This document shows, in pieces, positions 1 to 6,213 of a stretch of DNA of 11,370 nucleotides. A program made the position numbers and the translations under genes. The notes under the pieces are model-generated. The model did not search any database. It was not told where the DNA came from and was given only the letters and a program-made list of their open reading frames with translations. The stretch is taken from NCBI GenBank assembly GCA_017543025.1, contig JAFYGX010000103.1, positions 1 through 11,370 on the forward strand, written 5' to 3'. This DNA comes from Solobacterium sp. Lineage in GTDB: Bacteria; Bacillota_I; Bacilli_A; Erysipelotrichales; Erysipelotrichaceae. Positions within the stretch are counted from its first letter, which is position 1, and the number at the start of each line of letters is the position of its first letter.

Positions 1-127
1 ACTGCTTCCTTTACGCTGAACAATCCGATCCGAAACGGTTATGTATTCAAAGGCTGGTCAGGCACCGGGTTAAGCGGCGACGAAAATACATCCGTTACCA
101 TTGAACGCGGCAGCACCGGCAGCCGCA
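1..127 (+). repeat. Direct repeat copy 1 (InlB B-type repeat unit)
   Basis: This stretch matches 622-748 with about 15 mismatches in 127 bases, at an offset of 621 bases (207 codons, in frame). It encodes the C-terminal half of an InlB B-type repeat. The unit probably extends left of the window. The spacing suggests that a block of about 207 codons (MucBP-like, divergent InlB and InlB domains) was duplicated within the gene. Confidence 0.9.
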
Positions 128-1239
128 GCTATACCGCCCACTGGATCGGAATGGAACAGGTGAGCGTTGAGCATCAGCTGGAAGCGCTGAACGGGGGTTT
201 TGTGACTGTCCGCAAGGATACCATTTCTGCTGTTTCCGGCAGTCAGGTTACGCCTGATGTAAGAACCTATACCGGATTTACTTCGCCGCAGAAACAGACA
301 ATTACCGCAAAATCTGACTGTACTGTGATTTATCGGTATGCAAGAAACAGCTATACGCTTACGGTAAACAGAAGCACCGGCGTGCAGTCGGTTAGCGGAG
401 GCGGTGCGGTAAAGTATCAGACACCGATCATGCTGGAGGCGGTGATGGAGGATGGATATGAATTCAGCCGATGGAGCGGGACATATCATTCCGGAACCTT
501 TCTGATGCCGGCAGAGAATGTCACAATGACAGCCTATGCGAAGCCGATTGTCTATTCGATTGCCTATGAGCTCAATGGCGGAAGTGTTTCTGCGGGCAAC
601 CCGGCGCAATATGATGTCACCACTGCTTCCTTTACGCTGAACAATCCGACCCGAAGCGGTTATGTATTCAAAGGCTGGTCCGGTACCGGACTGAACGGAG
701 ACGAAAATACCGCTGTCACCATTGAACGCGGCAGTACCGGCAGCCGGATGTATTCGGCAAACTGGCAGGAACAGCCAACCCCGTCTCCATCTCCGGCTCC
801 TTCGCCTACGGCAGATCCGGAAGCGGCCATTTCGATGTACCGGATGTACAATCCCAACAGCGGAGAACATTTCTATACCGGGAATGAAGCGGAGAAGAAT
901 GCACTGAAACAGTCCGGCTGGAAGGAGGAAGGCATTGGCTTCTATGCGCCTGTGAACTCCGACCGTCCGATGTATCGGCTGTATAACCCGAATGCCGGAG
1001 ATCATCACTACACGGCAAGCAGGCAGGAAAAAGAACATCTGCTGAAAATGGGCTGGAAGGATGAAGGAATCGGGTGGTATGCGGCTGAGAAAGACGGAAT
1101 CCCGATGTACCGGCTGTATAACCCGAATGCGGTCGGGGCAGGTTCGCATCACTATACCTCCAGTGAAGCAGAACGGGAGTCTCTGAAACAGGCTGGCTGG
1201 AAGGATGAAGGAATCGGATTCTATACCGCACGCAGATAA
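1..1239 (+). CDS. Secreted multi-repeat surface protein (MucBP-like, InlB B-type and DUF5648 repeats), 5' end outside window
   Basis: The frame is open from the first base, so the start and any signal peptide lie upstream; 412 codons are visible. In window codons: the end of an InlB B-type (Flg_new) repeat at 1-50, a MucBP-like segment at 54-113, a divergent InlB B-repeat at 118-181 (GYEFSRWSGT, then LMPAENVT), a second InlB B-type repeat at 185-255 (YELNGG, then GYVFKGWSG), a Pro/Ser linker at 259-274, and three DUF5648-type repeats from codon 279 to the end (MYRLYNPN, HHYT, GWKDEGIGFY). Known: these families occur in secreted or surface-attached Firmicute proteins, and DUF5648 often sits at the C-terminus. 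Inferred: an adhesin or wall-associated protein in which the repeats act as stalk and C-terminal binding module. No LPXTG-type sorting signal follows the repeats, so any anchor must be N-terminal or non-covalent. A terminator follows directly. Confidence 0.88.
   Translation, partial: TASFTLNNPIRNGYVFKGWSGTGLSGDENTSVTIERGSTGSRSYTAHWIGMEQVSVEHQLEALNGGFVTVRKDTISAVSGSQVTPDVRTYTGFTSPQKQTITAKSDCTVIYRYARNSYTLTVNRSTGVQSVSGGGAVKYQTPIMLEAVMEDGYEFSRWSGTYHSGTFLMPAENVTMTAYAKPIVYSIAYELNGGSVSAGNPAQYDVTTASFTLNNPTRSGYVFKGWSGTGLNGDENTAVTIERGSTGSRMYSANWQEQPTPSPSPAPSPTADPEAAISMYRMYNPNSGEHFYTGNEAEKNALKQSGWKEEGIGFYAPVNSDRPMYRLYNPNAGDHHYTASRQEKEHLLKMGWKDEGIGWYAAEKDGIPMYRLYNPNAVGAGSHHYTSSEAERESLKQAGWKDEGIGFYTARR
622..748 (+). 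repeat. Direct repeat copy 2 (InlB B-type repeat unit)
   Basis: Partner of the copy at the left edge of the window, in the same reading frame and 207 codons downstream. Many of the differences are at third codon positions, as expected for a duplication kept under protein-level selection. Confidence 0.9.
835..1236 (+). repeat. Three tandem 45-codon DUF5648-type repeats
   Basis: Units start at 835, 970 and 1105, a regular 135-base period. Each begins with MYR(M/L)YNPN, has an H(F/H)YT motif near the middle and ends with GWK(E/D)EGIG(F/W)Y. The third unit carries a small insertion (VGAG) before its HHYT motif and runs to the stop codon. The fold and ligand of the family are unknown to me. Confidence 0.9.
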
Positions 1240-1244
1240 AAAAT

Positions 1245-1277
1245 AACCGGATGGTCAGCAACGATCATCCGGTTTTT
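1245..1277 (+). terminator. Rho-independent terminator of the surface protein gene
   Basis: A 12-bp stem (1245-1256 with 1263-1274, one G-T wobble) with a six-base loop runs into a T run at 1273-1277. It begins five bases after the stop codon and separates the surface protein gene from the TIR gene. Confidence 0.9.
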
Positions 1278-1376
1278 CATGGGTTTCATTCAGAAGGATG
1301 CGATTAGGGGGCTGCCGGTTTTTACCGTTACGGGCAAACTGCAGGAACAGGCGTGCAGGAATCAGGACAAACCGGA

Positions 1377-1387
1377 TAAAATAATAT
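1377..1387 (+). promoter_or_regulatory. Possible -10 region for the TIR gene
   Basis: Two overlapping -10-like hexamers, TAAAAT (1377-1382) and TAATAT (1382-1387), lie in the only AT-rich spot between the upstream terminator and the TIR gene. No convincing -35 hexamer is present at the right distance, so this is a weak call. The remainder of the 1278-1418 gap shows nothing I can name. Confidence 0.3.
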
Positions 1388-1401
1388 CGGAACGTAAGAA
1401 C

Positions 1402-1407
1402 AGGAGG
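1402..1407 (+). promoter_or_regulatory. Ribosome binding site deciding the TIR start
   Basis: A perfect AGGAGG lies 11 bases before the ATG at 1419 and fixes that start. It rules against an overlapping open frame from 1279 that runs through this site in another frame. Confidence 0.8.
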
Positions 1408-1418
1408 TCCGGGTATAT

Positions 1419-2939
1419 ATGGGTGCGGAGATATTCATCAGCTATAAATCGGAAGAAGAAGCCTATGCCAGAGAGATCCGCAGGGTTCTGGAAGAAAACG
1501 GATTTTCCTGCTGGATGGCACCGGACAGTATTCCTTCCGGCTCCAACTATATGAAACAGATTCCGCAGGCAATTGACGGCTGCCGGGTCATGATTGTGCT
1601 TGTATCAGAGAAGTCGCAGGAATCGACCTGGGTGAAAAATGAATTCAATCAGGCGGTGACCCAGGATAAACTGATCATTCCGTATGTGATTCAGAACTGT
1701 GATCTGAAAGATGAATTCCGTTTCAGTATGGGGACAATGCAGCAGGTTCCGGCATGGAAAGACGAAAAAGCCGCATTGGAGAAAGTGGTCCGGGATCTGC
1801 GGGAAGCACTTGGCAGAGATCCGGATCAGACCGTAAACATCACGATAAAACCCCATGAGAGAAAGAATCCGGTAATGGTCGCCCTGATCGCTGCAGTGCT
1901 TGTACTGGCGCTTGTGCTTGGGGTTATCGTTCTTAAACCAAAGCAGGACAGCAAACCGGCAGTACCGGCAGCTTCTGCTTCCGTCTATTATTCTGAAGTT
2001 CTGCCATACGGGCTGACTGGTGCGTTTGCGACTGCTGCGGAGGCAAAGGACGGTGCAGTGACAGTGCCGGAATATGAGAAGGCGTTTTCCATTCTGAGCT
2101 TTATCCGCAATCCGTCAGATAAGGCGGTATTTGCGGAGAAGATCGCCTGTGAAATTGAAGAAGTGACCCCGGTACTCAAACCGGTGCTATATACCGACGG
2201 CGTGCTGAAGGGGGATGAACTGCATGTCTTTCTGTTTAACGACGGCTGGAAAGAGGCGAAGGATGTGCAGGTAAATGCGCGGGCGGAAGCGGGCTATGAG
2301 GTGCCGCAGATGCCTGTATTTGAAGCGCAGATTGAACGGCAGATGAATGCGGATATCGAAGGCGGAGGCGTGGTTTCGCTGATTGATGAGCGGATTGATC
2401 TCAGTGAACTGCTTGCCTATGGAAGAGAGACGGTAAGGGATGGGTTTTCTTCCACGCTGTATACCGTGCTTGTAACGGCAGAGCAGGAAGGGCATCCGGC
2501 AGTGCTTGCCATGTATCTGTATTATGATGCAGAGACAGATTCGATTCTCTGTGATTATGGCGGAGCAGATGATGAACGGCCGAGTGTTACGCTCTTCGGC
2601 GTGCTGGATGTCGATAATCCCCCGCAGGAGATCCGGTTTACCGGAAGTGATGCCGCACCGCTGATCGAGGATACGTACCGGATTGAAACGGTTATCATTC
2701 CGACAAAATCGTGTCAGGTACGCCTGCGGGGAAGCTATCTGGTTGACGGACAGCCATTTGAAACGGAAACCTATGATGTGCGTGTGAATGTACCGGTTTT
2801 CCGGGATCATTCCTTTACCGCGGGCGGTGCGCTGACCAATGCATTAGCCGAAGTGAATCCGAATGACCGTGAACAGATCAGCCGGATCATTGAACAATAC
2901 CGGTATGATATTCTTTCAGTCCTGCCATCAGCCGGATGA
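1419..2939 (+). CDS. Membrane-anchored TIR domain protein with large predicted extracellular domain
   Basis: 506 residues. An N-terminal TIR domain (about 1-135, TIR_2 type) begins with IFISYKSEEE and has a BB-loop-like segment (CWMAPDSIPSG) and LVSEKSQESTWVKNEF. The glutamate at 75 in WVKNE aligns with the catalytic glutamate of NAD-cleaving TIR domains (WVHKE in SARM1), so NADase activity is plausible. A single membrane helix at about 151-172 follows. Residues 185-506 resemble no family I know; they alternate strand-like stretches and may be a beta-sandwich sensor. With no signal peptide, the TIR should be cytosolic and the C-terminal domain outside, although both flanks of the helix carry Lys/Arg. 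The gene has its own terminator upstream and appears monocistronic. Possible roles are an envelope-stress or phage-defence sensor-effector or a signalling scaffold. The TIR call is firm; the role is inference. Confidence 0.93.
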   Translation: MGAEIFISYKSEEEAYAREIRRVLEENGFSCWMAPDSIPSGSNYMKQIPQAIDGCRVMIVLVSEKSQESTWVKNEFNQAVTQDKLIIPYVIQNCDLKDEFRFSMGTMQQVPAWKDEKAALEKVVRDLREALGRDPDQTVNITIKPHERKNPVMVALIAAVLVLALVLGVIVLKPKQDSKPAVPAASASVYYSEVLPYGLTGAFATAAEAKDGAVTVPEYEKAFSILSFIRNPSDKAVFAEKIACEIEEVTPVLKPVLYTDGVLKGDELHVFLFNDGWKEAKDVQVNARAEAGYEVPQMPVFEAQIERQMNADIEGGGVVSLIDERIDLSELLAYGRETVRDGFSSTLYTVLVTAEQEGHPAVLAMYLYYDAETDSILCDYGGADDERPSVTLFGVLDVDNPPQEIRFTGSDAAPLIEDTYRIETVIIPTKSCQVRLRGSYLVDGQPFETETYDVRVNVPVFRDHSFTAGGALTNALAEVNPNDREQISRIIEQYRYDILSVLPSAG

Positions 2940-2948
2940 TCAGAAACC

Positions 2949-2977
2949 AAAAAGAACAGCGTGACACGACGCTGTTC
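2949..2977 (-). terminator. Terminator of the minus-strand small gene
   Basis: A perfect 9-bp stem (2954-2962 with 2969-2977) encloses a six-base loop. On the minus strand it is followed by five T (AAAAA at 2949-2953 on the plus strand). It lies between two convergent genes. In the plus direction no T run follows, so it is a proper terminator only for the minus-strand gene, though the hairpin may also slow TIR read-through. Confidence 0.75.
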
Positions 2978-2998
2978 CTGAAATTCCGGCTGAACGGA

Positions 2999-3250
2999 TC
3001 AATTGAGATGACCGGTATGACCGTCTATAACCTGCTGTTCCGTTGCGAACAGCCGGATAATCTCCTGCTCTATCGAGGCAAGCCGGGCACTGATCTGTTC
3101 TGCACGTGTTTCATCCGCAGTTTTCAGTTCCTCTTCGAGCTGAATCGCTTCTTCCGAAAGATGAATGATCTCTTCCGGAAGAGTGTCGAAGAATTCATCC
3201 ACTGCGGAGTAACGGATGAAAGGGTCCGTCTTCGAGGGGTTTCTGCGCAT
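2999..3250 (-). CDS. Small coiled-coil-like protein of unknown function
   Basis: 83 residues, not recognised. Residues from about 18 to 70 are rich in Glu, Leu, Ile and Arg in a heptad-like pattern (IIHLSEEAIQLEEELK, RLASIEQEIIRLFATEQQ), which suggests a soluble helical hairpin or coiled coil. No membrane segment or signal peptide is seen. The start is supported by an AAGAGGA site 7 bases upstream on the minus strand, and the end by a hairpin terminator. The gene is convergent with the TIR gene and divergent from the pilus operon. A plus-strand frame overlaps it fully but has no such support. Function is unknown; similar short acidic coiled-coil proteins can be structural or antitoxin-like, but nothing here decides. 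Confidence 0.72.
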   Translation of the reverse strand: MRRNPSKTDPFIRYSAVDEFFDTLPEEIIHLSEEAIQLEEELKTADETRAEQISARLASIEQEIIRLFATEQQVIDGHTGHLN

Positions 3251-3274
3251 ACGATTTCCTCTTTAAGTGATGCT

Positions 3275-3303
3275 ATTTTAAACCATTTCTTCCGGTTTGA
3301 AAC
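3275..3303 (-). promoter_or_regulatory. Possible promoter of the minus-strand small gene
   Basis: On the minus strand a TAAAAT -10-like hexamer (plus-strand ATTTTA, 3275-3280) lies about 25 bases before the start codon. The -35 candidate 16-17 bases further upstream (GTTTCA or TTTCAA) is poor. It is placed correctly in the divergent gap but has low certainty. Confidence 0.35.
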
Positions 3304-3310
3304 AGGTTTT

Positions 3311-3343
3311 TTCGTCTCTTGCGCGGGGGCTTGATAGTATACT
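3311..3343 (+). promoter_or_regulatory. Possible promoter of the pilus operon
   Basis: TAGTAT at 3335-3340, preceded by TGA, fits an extended -10 element (TGnTAGTAT). TATACT at 3338-3343 is an overlapping alternative. The -35 region (TTCGTC near 3311) is weak, as is common with extended -10 promoters. It sits 20-30 bases before the first operon gene. Confidence 0.45.
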
Positions 3344-3364
3344 GATAGAAAGGACGAAAAAGCG

Positions 3365-3856
3365 ATGAGCAGCTGGAATAACCCGAAACTGAAGAAGATC
3401 ACCGTACCGGTTGTGATTGCGGCGGCAGGAGCGGTTCTGCTGTTTGCGTCAACGTTTCTTGAAATCGGAAACATCCGGGTGCTTGGCTTTTCAGCTTCGT
3501 TTCATGCGAATGATTTCGGGCTTGAAACAGAAGTGATGATCATCCGGCTCGTCACCCTGGCGGCATGTGCGCTGGTGCTCATACGGCAGGTACCGAATAT
3601 CCTGTATTCCTTCTGTGTACTCATGATGTATGTCTCAGCCGGGCCGAAAATCATAAAAGGACTCGGATATGTGTCCGATGCACGTCAGCTGATGCAGGCG
3701 GTGGGGCTTTCGTCCTATATCGATCTCAGTCAGTATGTGAAGCTTTCTGCCGGCTATTACCTGTTCTGGGCGGGAGCAGTCACGATGCTGTGCATCAGCG
3801 TGGTGTTTCTGATTGAGTTTTTCAGGGATCTGATCAATGACAGGAGGCTTGTATGA
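3365..3856 (+). CDS. Polytopic membrane protein, first gene of the pilus operon
   Basis: 163 residues with about four predicted membrane helices near 12-33, 55-77, 79-93 and 131-152, and a basic tail (FFRDLINDRRL). Not recognised as a named family. By eye its layout follows the membrane part of the next two proteins: a first helix pair, a middle R..(P/E)..LY motif (RQVPNILY here, PRLEMLYP and RKAEALYP in the others), a loop, and a last helix ending in a charged amphipathic stretch. It may therefore be a relative that lacks the N-terminal zinc ribbon. An AAAGGA site precedes the ATG. Its stop overlaps the next start (ATGA at 3853-3856), so the two are translationally coupled. A role as an accessory or regulator of the pilus-like machine is inferred from position only. 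Confidence 0.82.
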   Translation: MSSWNNPKLKKITVPVVIAAAGAVLLFASTFLEIGNIRVLGFSASFHANDFGLETEVMIIRLVTLAACALVLIRQVPNILYSFCVLMMYVSAGPKIIKGLGYVSDARQLMQAVGLSSYIDLSQYVKLSAGYYLFWAGAVTMLCISVVFLIEFFRDLINDRRLV

Positions 3857-4383
3857 ACTGTCCGAACTGCAGTAAAACAATACCGGAGAATGTGACGGTC
3901 TGTCCGTATTGCGGAAAACCGGTAGAATCGAAGAACGGGAGGCAGATTGTTTCCATTCCGCGCATCATCGGGCTTGTTGCTGCGCTGATGGTATGCTTCA
4001 GCGCATTTCTGCCGGAGACATTCGGCTTGTTTTCTTCGCTGTTTCAGAAAATGGATCTCAGCGGATCACGGAAGTGGATTATCGCAGTTTCCGCCTTGCT
4101 TGGCGGGCTTTCAATTCTTTCGCCCCGGCTGGAAATGCTTTATCCGATCGGTACTGCGGCAGCGGGCGGTGCCAGTGCCAATGCGCTGCAGGCAGCTGCT
4201 GCCTGCGCTCTGACAATGATTGAACTGCGGGGCGTACTTCATTTTTCTGTGGTGAAAGAAATCTTCGGTGCGTTTTCATCCCGCTATTCCTTTCTGTTTC
4301 TGATCGGATTTCTGGTGATGATCGGGTATTCGATTGCGATTGTGGTCCGTTATCTGATCAATGGATTAGGCGGAAAGAAGTAA
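3853..4383 (+). CDS. Zinc-ribbon polytopic membrane protein A
   Basis: 176 residues. An N-terminal treble-clef-type zinc ribbon has CPNC and CPYC knuckles (Cys 3, 6, 17, 20), followed by a short linker and about four membrane helices (roughly 36-54, 74-90, 98-122 and 145-168). The four cysteines are complete, so Zn binding is likely. The known zinc-ribbon families (zf-ribbon_3/zinc_ribbon_2) give no specific function; in membrane proteins the ribbon is usually a cytosolic protein- or nucleic-acid-contact module. An AGGAGG at 3842-3847 precedes the start, which overlaps the upstream stop. It has the same ribbon spacing and the same LYP(I/A)G motif as the next gene, which argues for tandem duplication. 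It is the third-to-last gene before the pilin-like gene is reached only through one further paralogue. Confidence 0.87.
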   Translation: MNCPNCSKTIPENVTVCPYCGKPVESKNGRQIVSIPRIIGLVAALMVCFSAFLPETFGLFSSLFQKMDLSGSRKWIIAVSALLGGLSILSPRLEMLYPIGTAAAGGASANALQAAAACALTMIELRGVLHFSVVKEIFGAFSSRYSFLFLIGFLVMIGYSIAIVVRYLINGLGGKK

Positions 4384-4431
4384 GCAAAACAAGTTTGGTT
4401 CTTTAAGAATATGTGAGGGGAAGATCAGATT

Positions 4432-4944
4432 ATGAACTGCATACACTGCGGAAAACCGGTTTCAGATACAGCTGTGGTCTGTCCGTATTGCGGAAAGCCT
4501 CCGCAGGACAAAATGCCGGTGCTGGCATGGGCATGGTATCGGTATATCGGAATTATCGGAGCAGTGCTGATCGCTCTGGTAACGATGTTTATGAGCAGCT
4601 CAATGCGTGCCGGGATGCGGCCGGACAGTCTGCAGATGTTTGCTGTACTGCTGGGGGCTTTGATCGCAATAGCTGCGATGTGTTTCCGGAAAGCTGAAGC
4701 GCTGTATCCTGCAGGCGTGATCCTGATCGGATTTGGATATCAGAATTATCTGAAGTCGGTATGGAAGATCCTGCGGCCGGTTCTGTTTTCCAGAGGCGTG
4801 ATTTCCAGTGCCGCAAGAAAGGCGGTGTGGCGGGTGATCCGGGGCGGGTTTCCGGGTGTGTTTACCGCCGGATGGTTCATGATCGTGGGCGTCGGATTCT
4901 TTATTGTGCTGAAATATACGATCGGTCAGCTGTATCGGCATTAG
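4432..4944 (+). CDS. Zinc-ribbon polytopic membrane protein B
   Basis: 170 residues. The N-terminal zinc ribbon has Cys 3, 6, 17 and 20 (CIHC, CPYC), identical in spacing to the preceding protein, and PYCGKP is shared. The membrane part has helices near 36-56, 66-84, 88-106 and 143-163, with a basic loop (ARKAVWRVIRGG) before the last one. RKAEALYPAG matches PRLEMLYPIG of its neighbour. It lies 48 bases after the upstream stop, with a GAGGGG site 11 bases before the ATG. The gap has no hairpin, so co-transcription is likely. Function is unknown. Its place directly before the pilin-like gene and prepilin peptidase suggests an accessory role in that machine. Confidence 0.87.
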   Translation: MNCIHCGKPVSDTAVVCPYCGKPPQDKMPVLAWAWYRYIGIIGAVLIALVTMFMSSSMRAGMRPDSLQMFAVLLGALIAIAAMCFRKAEALYPAGVILIGFGYQNYLKSVWKILRPVLFSRGVISSAARKAVWRVIRGGFPGVFTAGWFMIVGVGFFIVLKYTIGQLYRH

Positions 4945-4964
4945 ACCGGTGTGTATCTTTGGAT

Positions 4965-4973
4965 AAGGGAGGG
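4965..4973 (+). promoter_or_regulatory. Ribosome binding site deciding the pilin-like gene start
   Basis: AAGGGAGGG lies four bases before the ATG at 4978. An in-frame GTG at 4951 is upstream of this site and would add nine residues before the short basic leader, so ATG 4978 is preferred. Confidence 0.75.
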
Positions 4974-4977
4974 TGTG

Positions 4978-5418
4978 ATGAAACAGAAAACACTGGAAGA
5001 GAAAGGGTCAGTGAATGTTGTGGAGCTGGTGCTGATCAGTGCGATTATCGTAATGTCATTGGCGTACTTTTTTCTTGGCGGCATGTGGATGAAGCTGCGG
5101 ATGAATCACGGAAATGATTCTCTGGCTGCGAATACAGCCGATTCCGTTGCCCGCATCAACTCCAATAACGGGCTGAACTGCGTGGTGGACGGCTGCGGTT
5201 CCACCGGGCATTGTCCGCACTATACGACATCCGGATATGTCGGGTACTTTGATAACATCGGAAATAAGATCGTAGGGGAAAAACCGAAAGGGTATAACGA
5301 ATACGAATCGATGGAAATCGGCAGCCGGCAGTTTCATGGCGCACCGGGAACCATGGTGATCAAAGTCAAAGCGTGGGAAGGAGAAGTCATTGTCTCCTGG
5401 GAGAAAGGGAAAGAATGA
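4978..5418 (+). CDS. Type IV pilin-like / pseudopilin-like protein
   Basis: 146 residues. The short basic leader MKQKTLEEKG is followed by SVNVVELVLISAII and a hydrophobic helix to about residue 36, which closely mimics the prepilin consensus G|FTLIELLVVIAII. In the consensus the glutamate is +5 after glycine. Here it is +6 from Gly10, or +5 if cleavage is after Ser11. The rest (about 110 residues) is small and Gly-rich, with Cys68, Cys73, Cys79 and His81 close together (disulfide or metal site), and ends in strand-like segments (MVIKVKAWEGEVIVSW). Its stop overlaps the prepilin peptidase start by four bases, so it is the likely peptidase substrate. It is not a family I can name, and it could be a bitopic accessory protein rather than a true pilin. 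Confidence 0.75.
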   Translation: MKQKTLEEKGSVNVVELVLISAIIVMSLAYFFLGGMWMKLRMNHGNDSLAANTADSVARINSNNGLNCVVDGCGSTGHCPHYTTSGYVGYFDNIGNKIVGEKPKGYNEYESMEIGSRQFHGAPGTMVIKVKAWEGEVIVSWEKGKE

Positions 5419-6200
5419 GTATTGCGATGTTCGATACGCCGTATCGGGTGGTGATTCTGCTGTTTGCCTTTATGCTTGGCGGCGTCATGGCAAGTTTTTT
5501 TACCTGCATGGGCAGCCGGATGGCGGAAGGCAGAGACTGGGTCAGAGAGCGGAGCCGATGTGAGAGCTGCGGGCATGAACTCGGACCGCTGGATCTGATT
5601 CCGGTGTTTTTCTATCTGTTTTCCGGCGGCAGGTGCCGCTATTGCAAAGCGAAGATTCCTGTCATCTGCCTGCTCAGTGAAATCGGTCTTGGTCTGTATT
5701 ATGTGCTGGTGGTGCTGAAATTCGGCCTTTCAGCTGAGACCTTCCGGTGCATGGGGCTTGCGGGGCTTCTGCTGGGGCTTTCGGTAGTGGATATGAAGAT
5801 CTATGAGATTCCCGATGAATTCATTATCGCCGGAATCATTCTCTGGGCAGTTACGGTTCCGTTTGTATCTGTACCCTGGCAGGAAGAGCTTGTCCGTGGG
5901 CTGGCCGGAGGCTTTGGAATCGGCGGCGGAATGCTGGTGCTGTCATTGATTTTTGATCGGATTCTGAAAAAAGACAGTCTTGGCGGAGGCGATATCAAGC
6001 TGTTTTTCATGACCGGACTGTATCTTGGATTATGGTGCGGTCTGTTCAATCTCATCGTTTCCTGTTTAGTCGGTCTTGTTTTCGTGATAATATTGAAAAA
6101 GACGAAAATACCATTTGGCCCATCAATCAGTATTGCGGTCATGTTTTCGCTTTTATACGGAATGGATGTTGTCCGATGGTATCTTGACCTATTTCTATAG
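5415..6200 (+). CDS. pilD: Prepilin peptidase (A24 family, type IV leader peptidase/N-methyltransferase)
   Basis: 261 residues, the usual length for a two-domain PilD. The N-terminal domain has the four-cysteine zinc motif (C49, C52, C74, C77) of the DiS_P_DiS domain. The C-terminal A24 peptidase has both catalytic aspartates: D126 in VVDMKIYEIPDEF and D193 in GGGDIKLF (GxGD motif). PFGPSI near 233-238 is also typical. Six to eight membrane helices are apparent. It cleaves prepilin leaders at the cytosolic face of the membrane and methylates the new N-terminus. The GSFLN-type motif near the N-terminus is altered to MASFFTCMGSR. The start at ATG 5415 overlaps the pilin-like stop (ATGA), and a GAAAGGGA site lies just upstream. 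A GTG 42 bases further upstream is in frame but lies inside the previous gene. Thirteen bases separate it from pilM. Confidence 0.95.
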   Translation: MSIAMFDTPYRVVILLFAFMLGGVMASFFTCMGSRMAEGRDWVRERSRCESCGHELGPLDLIPVFFYLFSGGRCRYCKAKIPVICLLSEIGLGLYYVLVVLKFGLSAETFRCMGLAGLLLGLSVVDMKIYEIPDEFIIAGIILWAVTVPFVSVPWQEELVRGLAGGFGIGGGMLVLSLIFDRILKKDSLGGGDIKLFFMTGLYLGLWCGLFNLIVSCLVGLVFVIILKKTKIPFGPSISIAVMFSLLYGMDVVRWYLDLFL

Positions 6201-6213
6201 AGGCAGGTGACTT

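Noticed and set aside
70..1152. Minus-strand open frame opposite the repeat protein
   Set aside because: The plus frame has recognisable repeat domains. The minus translation simply mirrors the repeats and has no features.
1279..1554. Short plus-strand open frame overlapping the TIR gene start
   Set aside because: It has no ribosome binding site and reads into the TIR domain in another frame; the AGGAGG at 1402-1407 belongs to the TIR start.
2936..3334. Plus-strand open frame following the TIR stop, overlapping the minus-strand small gene
   Set aside because: It has no separate ribosome binding site, its composition looks like a shadow frame, and the minus-strand gene has both a ribosome binding site and a terminator.
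4384..4431. Possible transcription break between the two polytopic zinc-ribbon genes
   Set aside because: No hairpin and no promoter-like pair is present in the 48 bases, only the ribosome binding site of the next gene.
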